From assembly GCA_020436165.1 (NCBI GenBank), contig JAGQYI010000061.1, forward strand, positions 52,736 through 116,735: a stretch of DNA of 64,000 bases, given 5' to 3'. The position numbers and the translations under genes were made by a program. Under the pieces are notes generated by a model. That model did not search any database and was not told the origin of the DNA. It saw only the letters and a program-made list of their open reading frames with translations. This document shows positions 45,116-52,990 of this stretch, piece after piece. The DNA is from Cyclobacteriaceae bacterium (GTDB taxonomy: Bacteria; Bacteroidota; Bacteroidia; Cytophagales; Cyclobacteriaceae). Position 1 is the stretch's first letter; each line of letters opens with the position of its first letter.

Positions 45116-45925
45116 TTATTTATCTTTTGCTATTCTGAACCCAAATCCATCATTTCTTGTGTCTCTGGGCGATTGATACCTTACCTCTGGCATATGAATT
45201 CCATATTTCAATGGTTTTCCATGGCTGTCCTGTGTATTGTAGAACCAGCTTACTCCCTTTGAAATTTTGTATTCACCATCAGGCGGGCCTTGCGGATTGA
45301 TTTTGCCAACAAGACTATCCTTTGCAGGATTATACCAGTCAGAAACCCATTCGCTTACATTTCCGGTCATGTCATAAATTCCAAGTTCATTTGGTTTAAG
45401 AAGCCCTACCTTGTGAAACGTGCTGTCGGAATTTTCTCCCACCCAACCAATTTCCACCGGGTTGTTACTGCCACTGTATTGATAGCCTTTGCTTTTCTGC
45501 CCACCTTTTGCAGCATATTCCCATTCGGCCTCAGTCGGTAGTCTTCCGCCTGCCCATTTAGCAAATTCATTCGCTTCATCCCAGGTTGCCAGCATAGGTT
45601 TTTCATCTTCCCATTTATAATATATCTTTTTGCCATAGGCATTTTCAACAGGTGGTTTTGGCATTTCCCTTCCTGTGCTTTCACAAAACTCCCTGAATTG
45701 TTTTACAGTAATTTCGTCTTTGCTAATGTAGAAATCGCTGATTTCCACGAATCGGTAAGGGCTCGTAAAACCTCGTACGGTATCTCCTTTAGGGCTGATC
45801 ACAAGTTGATTTTTACCTTGTTCAAATGTTCCACCCTTTACAAAAGCCCAATCGATGTTGGTTTTTTGCTTGCAAGAAATGAAAACAAAAAGACCTATAA
45901 ATGCCAAAGTTGATTTGCTAATCAT
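45116..45925 (-). CDS. Formylglycine-generating-enzyme-family lipoprotein
   Basis: 269 residues with a lipoprotein signal (LAFIGLFVFISC). SUMF1-fold motifs: ISKDEITVKQFREFC, GGRLPTEAEWEYAAKGGQK, GIYDMTGNVSEWVSDWYNPA and the C-terminal RNDGFGFRIAKDK. Key Cys pairs of true sulfatase maturases are not obvious, so it may be a gliding/lipoprotein-type member (compare GldJ/GldK-type) with a structural or binding role. A 38-codon ORF precedes it by 29 bases. Confidence 0.88.
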   Translation of the reverse strand: MISKSTLAFIGLFVFISCKQKTNIDWAFVKGGTFEQGKNQLVISPKGDTVRGFTSPYRFVEISDFYISKDEITVKQFREFCESTGREMPKPPVENAYGKKIYYKWEDEKPMLATWDEANEFAKWAGGRLPTEAEWEYAAKGGQKSKGYQYSGSNNPVEIGWVGENSDSTFHKVGLLKPNELGIYDMTGNVSEWVSDWYNPAKDSLVGKINPQGPPDGEYKISKGVSWFYNTQDSHGKPLKYGIHMPEVRYQSPRDTRNDGFGFRIAKDK

Positions 45926-45954
45926 TTTATAAAGCTCTATTTACAATTTCCCTT

Positions 45955-46071
45955 CTACTCCGTCTCTTTGAAAACCTGTAGGTATGTATCGCAATCGGAT
46001 AAATACTTTAAGTCAGTTAAGTTGCCCGTCCACAATAGACTTAGTACAAGAAATAAATTAAAGATTTTCAT
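45955..46071 (-). CDS. Small ORF with signal-peptide-like N-terminus
   Basis: 38 residues, ATG at 46071, stop at 45955. MKIFNLFLVLSLLWTGNLTD is a credible secretion signal followed by LKYLSDCDTYLQVFKETE. It lies between the promoter-like motif at 46121-46138 and the SUMF1-family gene (29-base gap), so it would be the first gene of that transcript. It could be a short secreted protein, a leader peptide, or a truncated gene. Confidence 0.4.
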   Translation of the reverse strand: MKIFNLFLVLSLLWTGNLTDLKYLSDCDTYLQVFKETE

Positions 46072-46120
46072 TTTCAATTTTTGTGATTCCTTGAAGTTGA
46101 GCGATTTATGCTCATCTTAG

Positions 46121-46138
46121 GCAACTTACAAAGTTTTA
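46121..46138 (-). promoter_or_regulatory. Promoter-like motif upstream of the small ORF and SUMF1-like gene
   Basis: The minus strand reads TAAAACTTTGTAAGTTGC. It lies 49 bases before the ATG at 46071 and matches the recurring element with one or two changes. Confidence 0.35.
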
Positions 46139-46184
46139 TTGAGAAAATCGTTTTTGGTTAAAAGGCAGCTTTTTTTTGGCTTAA

Positions 46185-46598
46185 TTATAACATAGACCAA
46201 CCCTGTACAATTTGAGCATTGTTTTCCGTAAAGGTAAAGCTCACGTAATCTTTTGATGCATTGATAGAATACTCATAGACTAAATCATCGCGATCATTTA
46301 TTTGGAAGGTTATTGTTTGGTTGGCTTGGTCTAATATAAAAGTGCCGTCTATGTTCGCAGAGGTTTCTTCAAATGTGAAATTACCCTTAGAATCCTTTTG
46401 GTTGCTATCCGGATAAAAATGTATAAAATCACAGCATGCTCCTGTCATATCTGATACTCCATTAATGGTTTGATCTAATATCTCCCAGGTTCCAAAAATC
46501 CCTGAATCAAACAATGTGTCATTTGCCACATTGATTTCTTCATCGCATTGGAAAGCCGTTAATAGGGAAGCCATTAAAAGTATTTGAAGTTTTTTCAT
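46185..46598 (-). CDS. Hypothetical exported protein, lipocalin-like
   Basis: 137 residues from ATG 46598 (MKKLQILLMASLLTAFQCDEE; a Cys at 18 could be lipid-modified). The mature sequence has IFGTWEILDQTINGVSDMTG, a GxW start typical of lipocalin-like DUF folds, followed by strands and a final FTENNAQIVQGW. An ORF to 46631 exists but 46598 gives the signal. Cell envelope; unknown role. Confidence 0.7.
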   Translation of the reverse strand: MKKLQILLMASLLTAFQCDEEINVANDTLFDSGIFGTWEILDQTINGVSDMTGACCDFIHFYPDSNQKDSKGNFTFEETSANIDGTFILDQANQTITFQINDRDDLVYEYSINASKDYVSFTFTENNAQIVQGWSML

Positions 46599-46766
46599 GG
46601 ATCTAAAATAACTGGTTTGGGTTTTAAGCAATATGTTCGGTGTGTTATTTTTTGGTTAACTATTACAGCCAATTTATTCTTTCTCAATAGACTCATAAAA
46701 TTTTAGCTTCACTTAGCAGAGGACTGGTTTTTATGCATAAGCTAATCAGAAATTGATAAATGTTTC

Positions 46767-46835
46767 TGGTATTTCACTTCTTAACCTAAGTCAATGAAAT
46801 TAAGTTGTACTATAGCCAACTTTGCTGATATAACA
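46767..46835 (+). repeat. Duplicated leader repeat, copy 1
   Basis: This stretch matches 48088-48156 closely; TTTCACTTCTTAACC, AAGTCAATGAAATT and AGCCAACTTTGCTGAT are shared. Both copies precede + strand genes (46975 and 48174). It could be a duplicated promoter/leader or a recombination-site remnant: AGCCAAC is the core seen at cassette ends to the right. Confidence 0.6.
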
Positions 46836-46949
46836 ACTAAAAACGAAGGGACTGAATATTGGCTTGGTGAAAACGGAGCTATGTTTGCAATAGTTACTTG
46901 CGTGTTTGGTGTTTACTTTTGGAGAAAAGCCATTAAAGAAAAATTGTGA
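46794..46949 (+). CDS. Small ORF with a membrane helix in the duplicated leader
   Basis: 51 residues starting MKLSCTIANFADITTKNEG and ending in a hydrophobic segment MFAIVTCVFGVYFWRKAIKE KL. It is in frame with the shared repeat (MKLxCxxANFAD in both copies; the second copy stops after 20 residues at 48175). It lies 25 bases before the serine hydrolase start. It may be a small membrane protein or a chance ORF. Confidence 0.35.
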   Translation: MKLSCTIANFADITTKNEGTEYWLGENGAMFAIVTCVFGVYFWRKAIKEKL

Positions 46950-46974
46950 GTAAATTACTTTACAAACCTGAATT

Positions 46975-48024
46975 ATGACAAAGAAAAATACTAAACGAAT
47001 AGTAAGAGTAGCATTGTTTGTTGGAACCATCGTCTCCTTGTACTTTGTGCCCTGGCTATTGGTAAAAGCATGGATACTTCCTCTGCCCGACACGATTCAG
47101 GAACAAGCAGATGAAGCTATAGATCATGGATTTGATGGAGTGATTGTTTATGTAGATCAAGCTGGCAAACCACCAAAGTATTTTGCTTCCGGTTGGCACA
47201 ATCGAGAAGCTAAGATACCCGCCAGACCCGATGCACTGTTTAAAATTGCCAGTATAAGTAAGCTATATGATGCTGTTGCAGTTACCAAATTGGTAAGTGC
47301 TGGAAGGCTTTCGCTTGACAAAACAATTGCTGATTATTTACCAGAACTTGTAGGAAGAATTGAAAACGCAGACAAAATCACGTTGAGGTTGATGATACAA
47401 CATAGAAGTGGTATCCCTAATTTTACCGATGCTCCAAATTTTTGGGCTGCACCAACACAATCCTATGAAGAAAGCCTTGCATTGATTCTGGATAAGCCAG
47501 CAAATTTTAAACCTGGTGAAGACTATGAATATTGCAATACGAATTACCTGTTAATCAATAAAATCATGGATGATGCGCTAGGTTATAATAACTTTCAGTT
47601 CATTCGAGAGGAAATTCTAATTCCGCTACATCTTAACCACACTTTTGGTTCGCTCAAAGAAGTGAATCTGGACGATGTAATGAGTGGTTACCACGTAGGA
47701 CACCCCTTTGATTTAAAAGCAGACGAACATGGCATGTTAGCCACGGCTGAAGATGTGGGAACCTTTCTGCGTGCATTGAATGATGGCTCTGTATTTAAGG
47801 ATAAGGAAGAGCAGGAAATATATGCTTCTATTTATAAGTACGAGCATGGCGGATGGGTTCCCGGATACCAAAGTTTTGCAAAATACTACAAAGATATTGA
47901 TGCCGTTGTTGTTGAATTTTACAGCACAACCGACTCTAAATTGTACAATTGGAACTTATCAGAAATCATAAATAATAGAATCGTTAAAATTCTGAAAAGG
48001 CAAAAAGCTCATAGCAATTCATAG
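46975..48024 (+). CDS. Beta-lactamase-fold serine hydrolase (paralogue of 38600-39667)
   Basis: 349 residues. Active-site KIASISKLYD (SxxK), YEYCNTNYLL (YxN with Cys before Asn), and YKYEHGGWVPGYQSFAKYYK (HGG). N-terminal signal anchor IVRVALFVGTIVSLYFVPWL. It is very similar along its length to 38600-39667 (shared LPDTIQEQ, GFDGVIVYVDQAGK, NFKPGE and VNLDDVMSGY-type segments), so a gene duplication with inversion is implied. Confidence 0.9.
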   Translation: MTKKNTKRIVRVALFVGTIVSLYFVPWLLVKAWILPLPDTIQEQADEAIDHGFDGVIVYVDQAGKPPKYFASGWHNREAKIPARPDALFKIASISKLYDAVAVTKLVSAGRLSLDKTIADYLPELVGRIENADKITLRLMIQHRSGIPNFTDAPNFWAAPTQSYEESLALILDKPANFKPGEDYEYCNTNYLLINKIMDDALGYNNFQFIREEILIPLHLNHTFGSLKEVNLDDVMSGYHVGHPFDLKADEHGMLATAEDVGTFLRALNDGSVFKDKEEQEIYASIYKYEHGGWVPGYQSFAKYYKDIDAVVVEFYSTTDSKLYNWNLSEIINNRIVKILKRQKAHSNS

Positions 48025-48087
48025 CGCCCTCCCACCTGCCGCACGGACAGTGGAATGCTTTTTATACTATTTGATTTTAACATTCAA

Positions 48088-48156
48088 TCTGGTTTCACTT
48101 CTTAACCCAAGTCAATGAAATTGGTTTGTGTCAAAGCCAACTTTGCTGATGTAAAC
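48088..48156 (+). repeat. Duplicated leader repeat, copy 2
   Basis: See copy 1 at 46767-46835. Here the frame MKLVCVKANFADVNIKEVKS runs 48115-48177 and its stop overlaps the ATG of the DUF4386 gene (ATGA). A small palindrome AAATTGGT/GCCAACTTT spans 48119-48145. Confidence 0.55.
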
Positions 48157-48173
48157 ATTAAAGAAGTAAAATC

Positions 48174-48848
48174 ATGAAATCACAAAAAACAATCGCCCGT
48201 ACATTTGGAGTCTTTTTCCTGGTTGCATTCTTGTCCTACGGATTGGGAACGGGCCTTACAAGCTCTGTAACAAACACAGCAGATGCATTAGGAAGTATCC
48301 CTGCCAATCAAACGCTATTGGTTGTAGGTGTAATCCTAATGGCCTTGGTTCATACGTTTGTTAACACAGGACTTCCGGTGCTCATGGTGCCTATTCTTAA
48401 GCCGTATAGTAAGGTGCTTAGCTACGGCTACCTAAGTGCAGGTATCACTGCTACTATTGTGCTTATTGTAGGTGCTATTTTCCTCCTGTTATTTGTCCCC
48501 CTTGGGTCGATGTATCAGCAGGCAGAGCCTGGCGATATTCACTATTATGAGACCGTGGCAGCTTTGCTCACCAAAGGGAACTTCTATGCCTATCAGATTG
48601 GAATGGCCATCTGGGGATTTGGAGGGCTAATGTTTTGCTATCTATTGTACATTTCCAGGCTTGTACCAAAAGGTTTCGCCATTTGGGGATTTCTAGGCTA
48701 TCTGGTTTTTATTGCCGGAACCGTCCTCGAGCTATTTGGATATCCAATTGGAGTTCAGTTGGCAATACCAGGTGGATTATTCGAGATATCACTTAGTTTA
48801 TATCTGATTATAAAAGGGTTTAAAGAATCTGAAGTAATTACAAGTTAA
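48174..48848 (+). CDS. DUF4386 membrane protein
   Basis: 224 residues with about six helices. TIARTFGVFFLVAFLSYGLG, VVGVILMALVHTFVNTGLPV, LSYGYLSAGITATIVLIVGA and LFGYPIGVQLAIPGGLFEIS are the DUF4386 pattern. Convergent with a Crp-like gene, overlapping by 4 bases at the stops. Function unknown; a diverged relative is at 36452. Confidence 0.85.
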   Translation: MKSQKTIARTFGVFFLVAFLSYGLGTGLTSSVTNTADALGSIPANQTLLVVGVILMALVHTFVNTGLPVLMVPILKPYSKVLSYGYLSAGITATIVLIVGAIFLLLFVPLGSMYQQAEPGDIHYYETVAALLTKGNFYAYQIGMAIWGFGGLMFCYLLYISRLVPKGFAIWGFLGYLVFIAGTVLELFGYPIGVQLAIPGGLFEISLSLYLIIKGFKESEVITS

Positions 48849-49432
48849 TCATTGTCAGAAGCAATGCGTTTCCTGATTCGACTAAGAGATTCAGGTTTAA
48901 CGCCAATATAGCTTGCCAGGTGGTATTGGGGTATTCGTTGTAGTAGGTCAGGTTTTGATTTCATTAGTTTTAGGTAGCGCTGCTCGGGCGAATCTGTATA
49001 ATAGGAGGCCAGTGCTTCTTTTTGCTCTGCAAAAGATGCTTCCATTATGGTTCGGGAGATTGTTTCAAATCGGGGAAAGCGCTTGAACAATGCCTGGCCT
49101 TGCTCTTCGTCTCCTACAACAACAGTAGTGTCTTCCATACAAATCCAATTATGCTTGGCAGCATTTTGTGGTGTAAAGGTGTTTAGCGAAATGGCCCATT
49201 GTTCCTCGGTAAAGAAATTGGTCGTTTTTTCTTCACCATCTGCAAATATGTATTCTCTTACGCAGCCCTCCAGAATAAAATATGTTTTAATAGAAAACTG
49301 TCCTTCTCTAAGTAAATATTTGCCCTTTTTATAGGTTTTAGTTTGCATACTCTCAGCAATAGCTTCACCTTCTTCTTTTGATAAGGGTGATATTTTATTA
49401 AAATACGCTACAAATTTATTCTCCATAAGCAA
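48845..49432 (-). CDS. Crp/Fnr family transcriptional regulator
   Basis: 195 residues: cNMP-like fold (KGKYLLREGQFSIKTYFILE) and C-terminal HTH (QYHLASYIGVKPESLSRIRK). The tail pattern YLKLMKSKPDLLQRI is shared with 23616-24188. It is convergent with the DUF4386 gene and lies next to the first cassette spacer (49504-49660). The effector is unknown. Confidence 0.92.
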   Translation of the reverse strand: MLMENKFVAYFNKISPLSKEEGEAIAESMQTKTYKKGKYLLREGQFSIKTYFILEGCVREYIFADGEEKTTNFFTEEQWAISLNTFTPQNAAKHNWICMEDTTVVVGDEEQGQALFKRFPRFETISRTIMEASFAEQKEALASYYTDSPEQRYLKLMKSKPDLLQRIPQYHLASYIGVKPESLSRIRKRIASDND

Positions 49433-49503
49433 ATCCTAACTGGTTATTTTGTTGACCTGCTAAACCCCATTGTTTAGTTCAAGAGTTGTAAATGGAGTGC
49501 CAA

Positions 49504-49660
49504 TAATACCCGAAAGGTCAACTAATGATTCTGAAATTTACAAAGATTTGAGAAAATGATATCAGATTTCTATTCCCAAACCTTTCGGTCTTACACTGAC
49601 CTTAGTTTTATGTTTATACTTTCGATTTATCACTTTAGTCGCTATTACTTATAGAAAATG
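49504..49660. repeat. attC-like spacer, right of the Crp-like gene
   Basis: Left edge GTGCCAA (49497-49503), right edge ATG/TTGGCGG (49660/49661). CCGAAAGG (49511-49518) pairs with CCTTTCGG (49581-49588). The promoter-like motif is at 49533-49548 and faces the Crp-like gene. Confidence 0.55.
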
Positions 49661-49686
49661 TTGGCGGTTCGTTGTTTTGATTCGGG

Positions 49687-50073
49687 TCATTGCTGTGTCC
49701 CAATTGCCCAAAAATTTCCTTCAAAGTCTTTAAAGGTCCCTCTTCGATCAGGATCTCCTTCCTTTTGTATTGGTCTTTCTACAATGTCACAGCCATATTG
49801 AACGGCTTTATCAAATACAGCATCAACATCTTGAACGTATATATGCAACCATAATTGATAGGAAGGATATGTATTATTAGCCTCTGCTAACATTATGATT
49901 GAATCATCTACTTGTAATTCTGCATGCAGTATAGAACCATCATTCCGCACATATTTTCGCTTTTCTATGGCATCAAATATTTGTACAAGCATATCAATGA
50001 ACTTTTTAGGATTATCGACCATCAAATACGGGGATACTGAATTATAGCCATTCGGTTTGAATTTTTTATTCAT
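49687..50073 (-). CDS. VOC family (glyoxalase/bleomycin-resistance-like) cassette protein
   Basis: 128 residues. VSPYLMVDNPKKFIDMLVQI, then DDSIIMLAEANNTYPSYQLW, HIYVQDVDAVFDKAVQYGCD and the end GDPDRRGTFKDFEGNFWAIG match PhnB-like VOC proteins. The gene is inside cassette 49661-50147, whose ends TTGGCGGTT and GACCGCCAA are inverted copies (8 of 9). Resistance or isomerase roles are possible; unproven. Confidence 0.88.
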   Translation of the reverse strand: MNKKFKPNGYNSVSPYLMVDNPKKFIDMLVQIFDAIEKRKYVRNDGSILHAELQVDDSIIMLAEANNTYPSYQLWLHIYVQDVDAVFDKAVQYGCDIVERPIQKEGDPDRRGTFKDFEGNFWAIGTQQ

Positions 50074-50147
50074 AGCTTTTCTTTAGTTTATTATCAAAAT
50101 CAAATTTTAATCATTTTTGATGCGTGTAGCTTTTCAATGACCGCCAA

Positions 50148-50248
50148 TGTGCGAGCGGTCTAAGATTGATTCTGAAAATTACAAAGATTTGAGAAAAGCA
50201 GCTCTGCCCTTTATTTTAATTGATGAACTGCAATTTCATCACATGCTA
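50148..50248. repeat. attC-like spacer with promoter-like motif
   Basis: Begins TGTGCGAGCGGTCTAAGATT directly after GACCGCCAA, identical to the left half of 62817-63107, then GAAAATTACAAAGATTTGAG. The right half (CTAGTTCGG...GTTAGACCGC) is missing, so this site is truncated or of a shorter type. Confidence 0.6.
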
Positions 50249-51019
50249 TTAGTTTTCTCGTGGAGCTTTCTCAATTACCTTGTTATTCTCGTATATATCT
50301 AACCTTACAACCTTAGAGCCTTTAATTATAAACTCATAAACAACATTTTCATAATTCAGATAAAATCTATTCTCCGATTCAGGGAAAAGCTCTTTTGACC
50401 ATACGGGTTTATCATTAACAATATCAGTAACTCTAAGCAACTTGCCTTCTTTTTTAATGTTGACAATTCTGTCAGGAAAAATATAATTGCCGGCATATCG
50501 GTCCAAGATTTCATCCGTCAATTCAACTTCTGCCAAAGGCTGATGGTCGTAGCTTATGATTCTGGTTAGTTTCCATTCATTATCTATCAGTTTCCATAGA
50601 GCAGTCATTTTACCGGAACCCACCAATTTTTCTTTTCCTCCTTTGATTTGTAAATAGAAAACATGTTTACAGATTTCAAGTGCACCATAATTATCCATTG
50701 GATAAACTTCAAGAGAGCCTTTAATCAATTCTCTTCTTAATGGTTGCCTGGAACGCTGTTCTTTTCCGCAGAAAATGGCCATGCCTTTCATCTCATCATC
50801 TTTTGAAGCGGTAAACCCACCCTTGTCATGAAAAAATTCAAAGTCTTCCGATAAATAGGATGCATACTTCTCCAAGTTGCATGCATTTTGAGCTTGAAAA
50901 TACAGGCTATCCATTTTAGTAATTTCTTGATATAGCTTGCCTGATTGTTGCGAAAAACAGGGCACTGACAACCCATATAATAGTGCGATAATTGCTGTAG
51001 ATCGAAATGTTAACTTCAT
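50249..51019 (-). CDS. Exported DUF4440 (SnoaL/NTF2-like) protein with C-terminal beta domain
   Basis: 256 residues with a signal peptide (LLYGLSVPCFSQQ). Residues about 30-150 are an NTF2-like DUF4440 domain (EITKMDSLYFQAQNACNLEK; EDFEFFHDKGGFTASKDDEM). The C-terminal part (about 160-256; YAGNYIFPDRIVNIKKEGKL) resembles the DUF3471 beta barrel found behind serine hydrolases. Binding or catalytic role unknown. Inside the array. Confidence 0.8.
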   Translation of the reverse strand: MKLTFRSTAIIALLYGLSVPCFSQQSGKLYQEITKMDSLYFQAQNACNLEKYASYLSEDFEFFHDKGGFTASKDDEMKGMAIFCGKEQRSRQPLRRELIKGSLEVYPMDNYGALEICKHVFYLQIKGGKEKLVGSGKMTALWKLIDNEWKLTRIISYDHQPLAEVELTDEILDRYAGNYIFPDRIVNIKKEGKLLRVTDIVNDKPVWSKELFPESENRFYLNYENVVYEFIIKGSKVVRLDIYENNKVIEKAPREN

Positions 51020-51054
51020 TGGTTTGCTTAGTTTATAGAAATAGTTGGCAACAA

Positions 51055-51127
51055 CAAGCCTGTTGTCATTAGTTTAATTATTATGCGTGCACGTTTTGGA
51101 AAATTACGAAGCAATGAATTACACACG
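51055..51127. repeat. Short attC-like spacer
   Basis: Edges GGCAACAA|C (51047-51055) and G|TTGCTGCC (51127-51135) have complementary cores (GTTGTTGC versus GCAGCAAC on the minus strand, 7 of 8). It contains ACAACA/TGTTGT and the promoter-like GTTTTGGAAAATTACGAAG (51093-51111). Confidence 0.5.
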
Positions 51128-51676
51128 TTGCTGCCACACGTTTTTATTTATTCCGTAGCGAATATTTTTTTCATATTCAGGATATTCTTTTAGTTCAGGA
51201 TGCTTAAATTCTCCAATTTTTTGCATTCCGATTTTTTTCATCACGTTTTCCGATTTAGAATTTTTCTCTGTGCAAGTAGCGATGATTTTCTCTAAATTCA
51301 ATTCGTTAAAAGCAAACTCAAGACACTTTTTTGCTCCTTCAGTTGCATATCCATTTCCCCAAGCATTTTTTTTTAGTCGCCAACCAATGTCAATCGCAGG
51401 TGTAAATTCAGTTTTATATTCTTGATATGCCAAACCAACAAATCCGATTAATTCTTCATTTTTTAGAGTTTCTGTGGCGAAGTAAGTATATCCGTTTTTT
51501 TCAAAGTGCTTTTGAAACCGCTCAATTAATTCCGCTGATTCTTTTTCTGTCAAAGTTTTTGGGAAATGTTCCATCACTTCCAAATCCGCATTTAGTTTTG
51601 CAAACTCGGCTAAATCGTTTTCATTCCAATTGCGAAATCCAAGTCTTTCAGATTTAAAAATGTAGTTTTTTTTCAA
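51119..51676 (-). CDS. GNAT family N-acetyltransferase
   Basis: 185 residues, RimJ/RimL type: SERLGFRNWNENDLAEFAKL, IGWRLKKNAWGNGYATEGAK (acetyl-CoA loop) and NSKSENVMKKIGMQKIGEFK. The last codons (QQRV then stop) run past the cassette end TTGCTGCC into the spacer, as cassette genes often do. Acetyl acceptor unknown; antibiotic or protein N-terminus are both possible. Confidence 0.92.
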   Translation of the reverse strand: MKKNYIFKSERLGFRNWNENDLAEFAKLNADLEVMEHFPKTLTEKESAELIERFQKHFEKNGYTYFATETLKNEELIGFVGLAYQEYKTEFTPAIDIGWRLKKNAWGNGYATEGAKKCLEFAFNELNLEKIIATCTEKNSKSENVMKKIGMQKIGEFKHPELKEYPEYEKNIRYGINKNVWQQRV

Positions 51677-51707
51677 TTTTAGTTCGGTTTTATCAAATGT
51701 GAAGAAA

Positions 51708-51850
51708 TGTGCGAGCGGTCTGCCTGTCTGCCGTATCCGCCAGTTGGCGGAGAAGGCAGATGCTCGTTTTGGAAAATTACGATTTTTTGTGAAAATCAGG
51801 CCAACCTCAAACCTTGGGTTTTTGGATGGACAAGTTAGACCGTTAGTTCG
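51708..51850. repeat. attC-like spacer with REP-type insert
   Basis: TGTGCGAGCGGTCTGCC start, then TCCGCCAGTTGGCGGA palindrome (51736-51751), the CTCGTTTTGGAAAATTACGA block (51763-51782), and GTTAGACCGTTAGTTCGGGG (51834-51853). Palindromic ends pair GCGGTCT with AGACCG. The REP-like insert is also seen, altered, at 56790-56814. Confidence 0.6.
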
Positions 51851-51931
51851 GGGCTGGTAGTAATTGAAGACTATAAATACTTTTTACTTCGGTTGAGTCA
51901 GTTTTAACAAAACAATAAATCCTTGTCAATT

Positions 51932-52822
51932 CTATCTTGTTTTAATAAAGCCAATAATTAACTCTCGGTAAATACTGCTTTCGTTAAAAGATAGGTCTCT
52001 CCAAAGCTCCCCGTGGGATAAATTATAAGAGTAAACAACTTGCATATCCCTGAAATCAGTTGCTCGAACCTTTTCTTCAAATAATTTTGAGTAGTTATAC
52101 ATATTATTATCGCTAATCAGTAATATGGAAACTGATAGGTTATCAAGGTATGTTATTGGGGATGCTTTTATGAAATTTTCCTTCCCACTACCAAAAACAG
52201 CTTCTACATGTAATTTGGCTAATTCAGGTCTTGCACTGTTCAGTAGGGCTTCATGGTAATCATTAATATCGTACGTTCCTGATACTGGAATTAAACCTTT
52301 AAATATTTTTGGAGAAAGTCCAACGTAATTTAAATAAGTGCTATCCAAACATATCAGTGCAGATAAATGCCCTCCTGAAGAATAGCCTCCAATAAAAAAT
52401 TTGTTTCTATCATATTTATACTTATCAGCATTTTCATAGAGCCATTTGACGGCAGATGCTATATCTTCAATGTGCTTTGGATGCTTGATCCCTTTATTTA
52501 ATGTTGGATCTCGCCATATAGCCGGGCTTAGTCTGTGACCAATACTTGCTACTGCTATTCCTTGAGATGCAAATTTCTTAGCGATTTCCATTTCTTGATT
52601 CCTATCGCCATATGACCATGCACCTCCTCCTATCCAAATCAATAAAGGGTAATCAATTCCTTCTTTGGGTAAAACGAGGTTTAATCTTTGAAGACTGTCA
52701 TTGGAAATTAATTCTTTGCTTATATATGAGAGGTTATTGTGAACTGAGTAATTCTCTGATTGGCCAAATAATAGGTTACTACTTAGAAATATAAAGCCTA
52801 AAAGATTTATAATTTTTTTCAT
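51932..52822 (-). CDS. Exported alpha/beta hydrolase (BD-FAE-like)
   Basis: 296 residues with a signal peptide (LLGFIFLSSNLLFGQ). Oxyanion HGG-equivalent WIGGGAWSYGDRNQEM, nucleophile GGYSSGGHLSALICLD, and late acid and His in LLISDNNMYNYS and YNLSHGELWRDL. Similar to esterase/lipase-like and acetylxylan esterase-like proteins. Ends flanked by inverted AGACTATAAATA-like sequences (51868-51880 and 52823-52845), weaker than in the best cassettes. Confidence 0.85.
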   Translation of the reverse strand: MKKIINLLGFIFLSSNLLFGQSENYSVHNNLSYISKELISNDSLQRLNLVLPKEGIDYPLLIWIGGGAWSYGDRNQEMEIAKKFASQGIAVASIGHRLSPAIWRDPTLNKGIKHPKHIEDIASAVKWLYENADKYKYDRNKFFIGGYSSGGHLSALICLDSTYLNYVGLSPKIFKGLIPVSGTYDINDYHEALLNSARPELAKLHVEAVFGSGKENFIKASPITYLDNLSVSILLISDNNMYNYSKLFEEKVRATDFRDMQVVYSYNLSHGELWRDLSFNESSIYRELIIGFIKTR

Positions 52823-52840
52823 ATGGTTAATTATAGACTA

Positions 52841-52965
52841 TTTATGAGCGATCTGATACTGTATGATTAGTTTAATTGAGATATTTCTCGTTTTGGAAAA
52901 TTACGAAGTTTTTGAGAAAATGGTGTCAGATCGCTAGTTCGGAGCTGGTCGCGTAGCGAGCTTAG
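52841..52965. repeat. attC-like spacer with promoter-like motif
   Basis: AGCGATCTGATAC (52849-52861) pairs with GTGTCAGATCGCT (52923-52935). CTCGTTTTGGAAAATTACGA (52888-52907) and GTTTTTGAGAAAATG sit between. CTAGTTCGGAGCTGGTCGCG follows, as in the 62817 spacer, but the right outer arm is missing. Confidence 0.55.
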
Positions 52966-52990
52966 CCTGAATGGACTTTGTAATAGCGTT

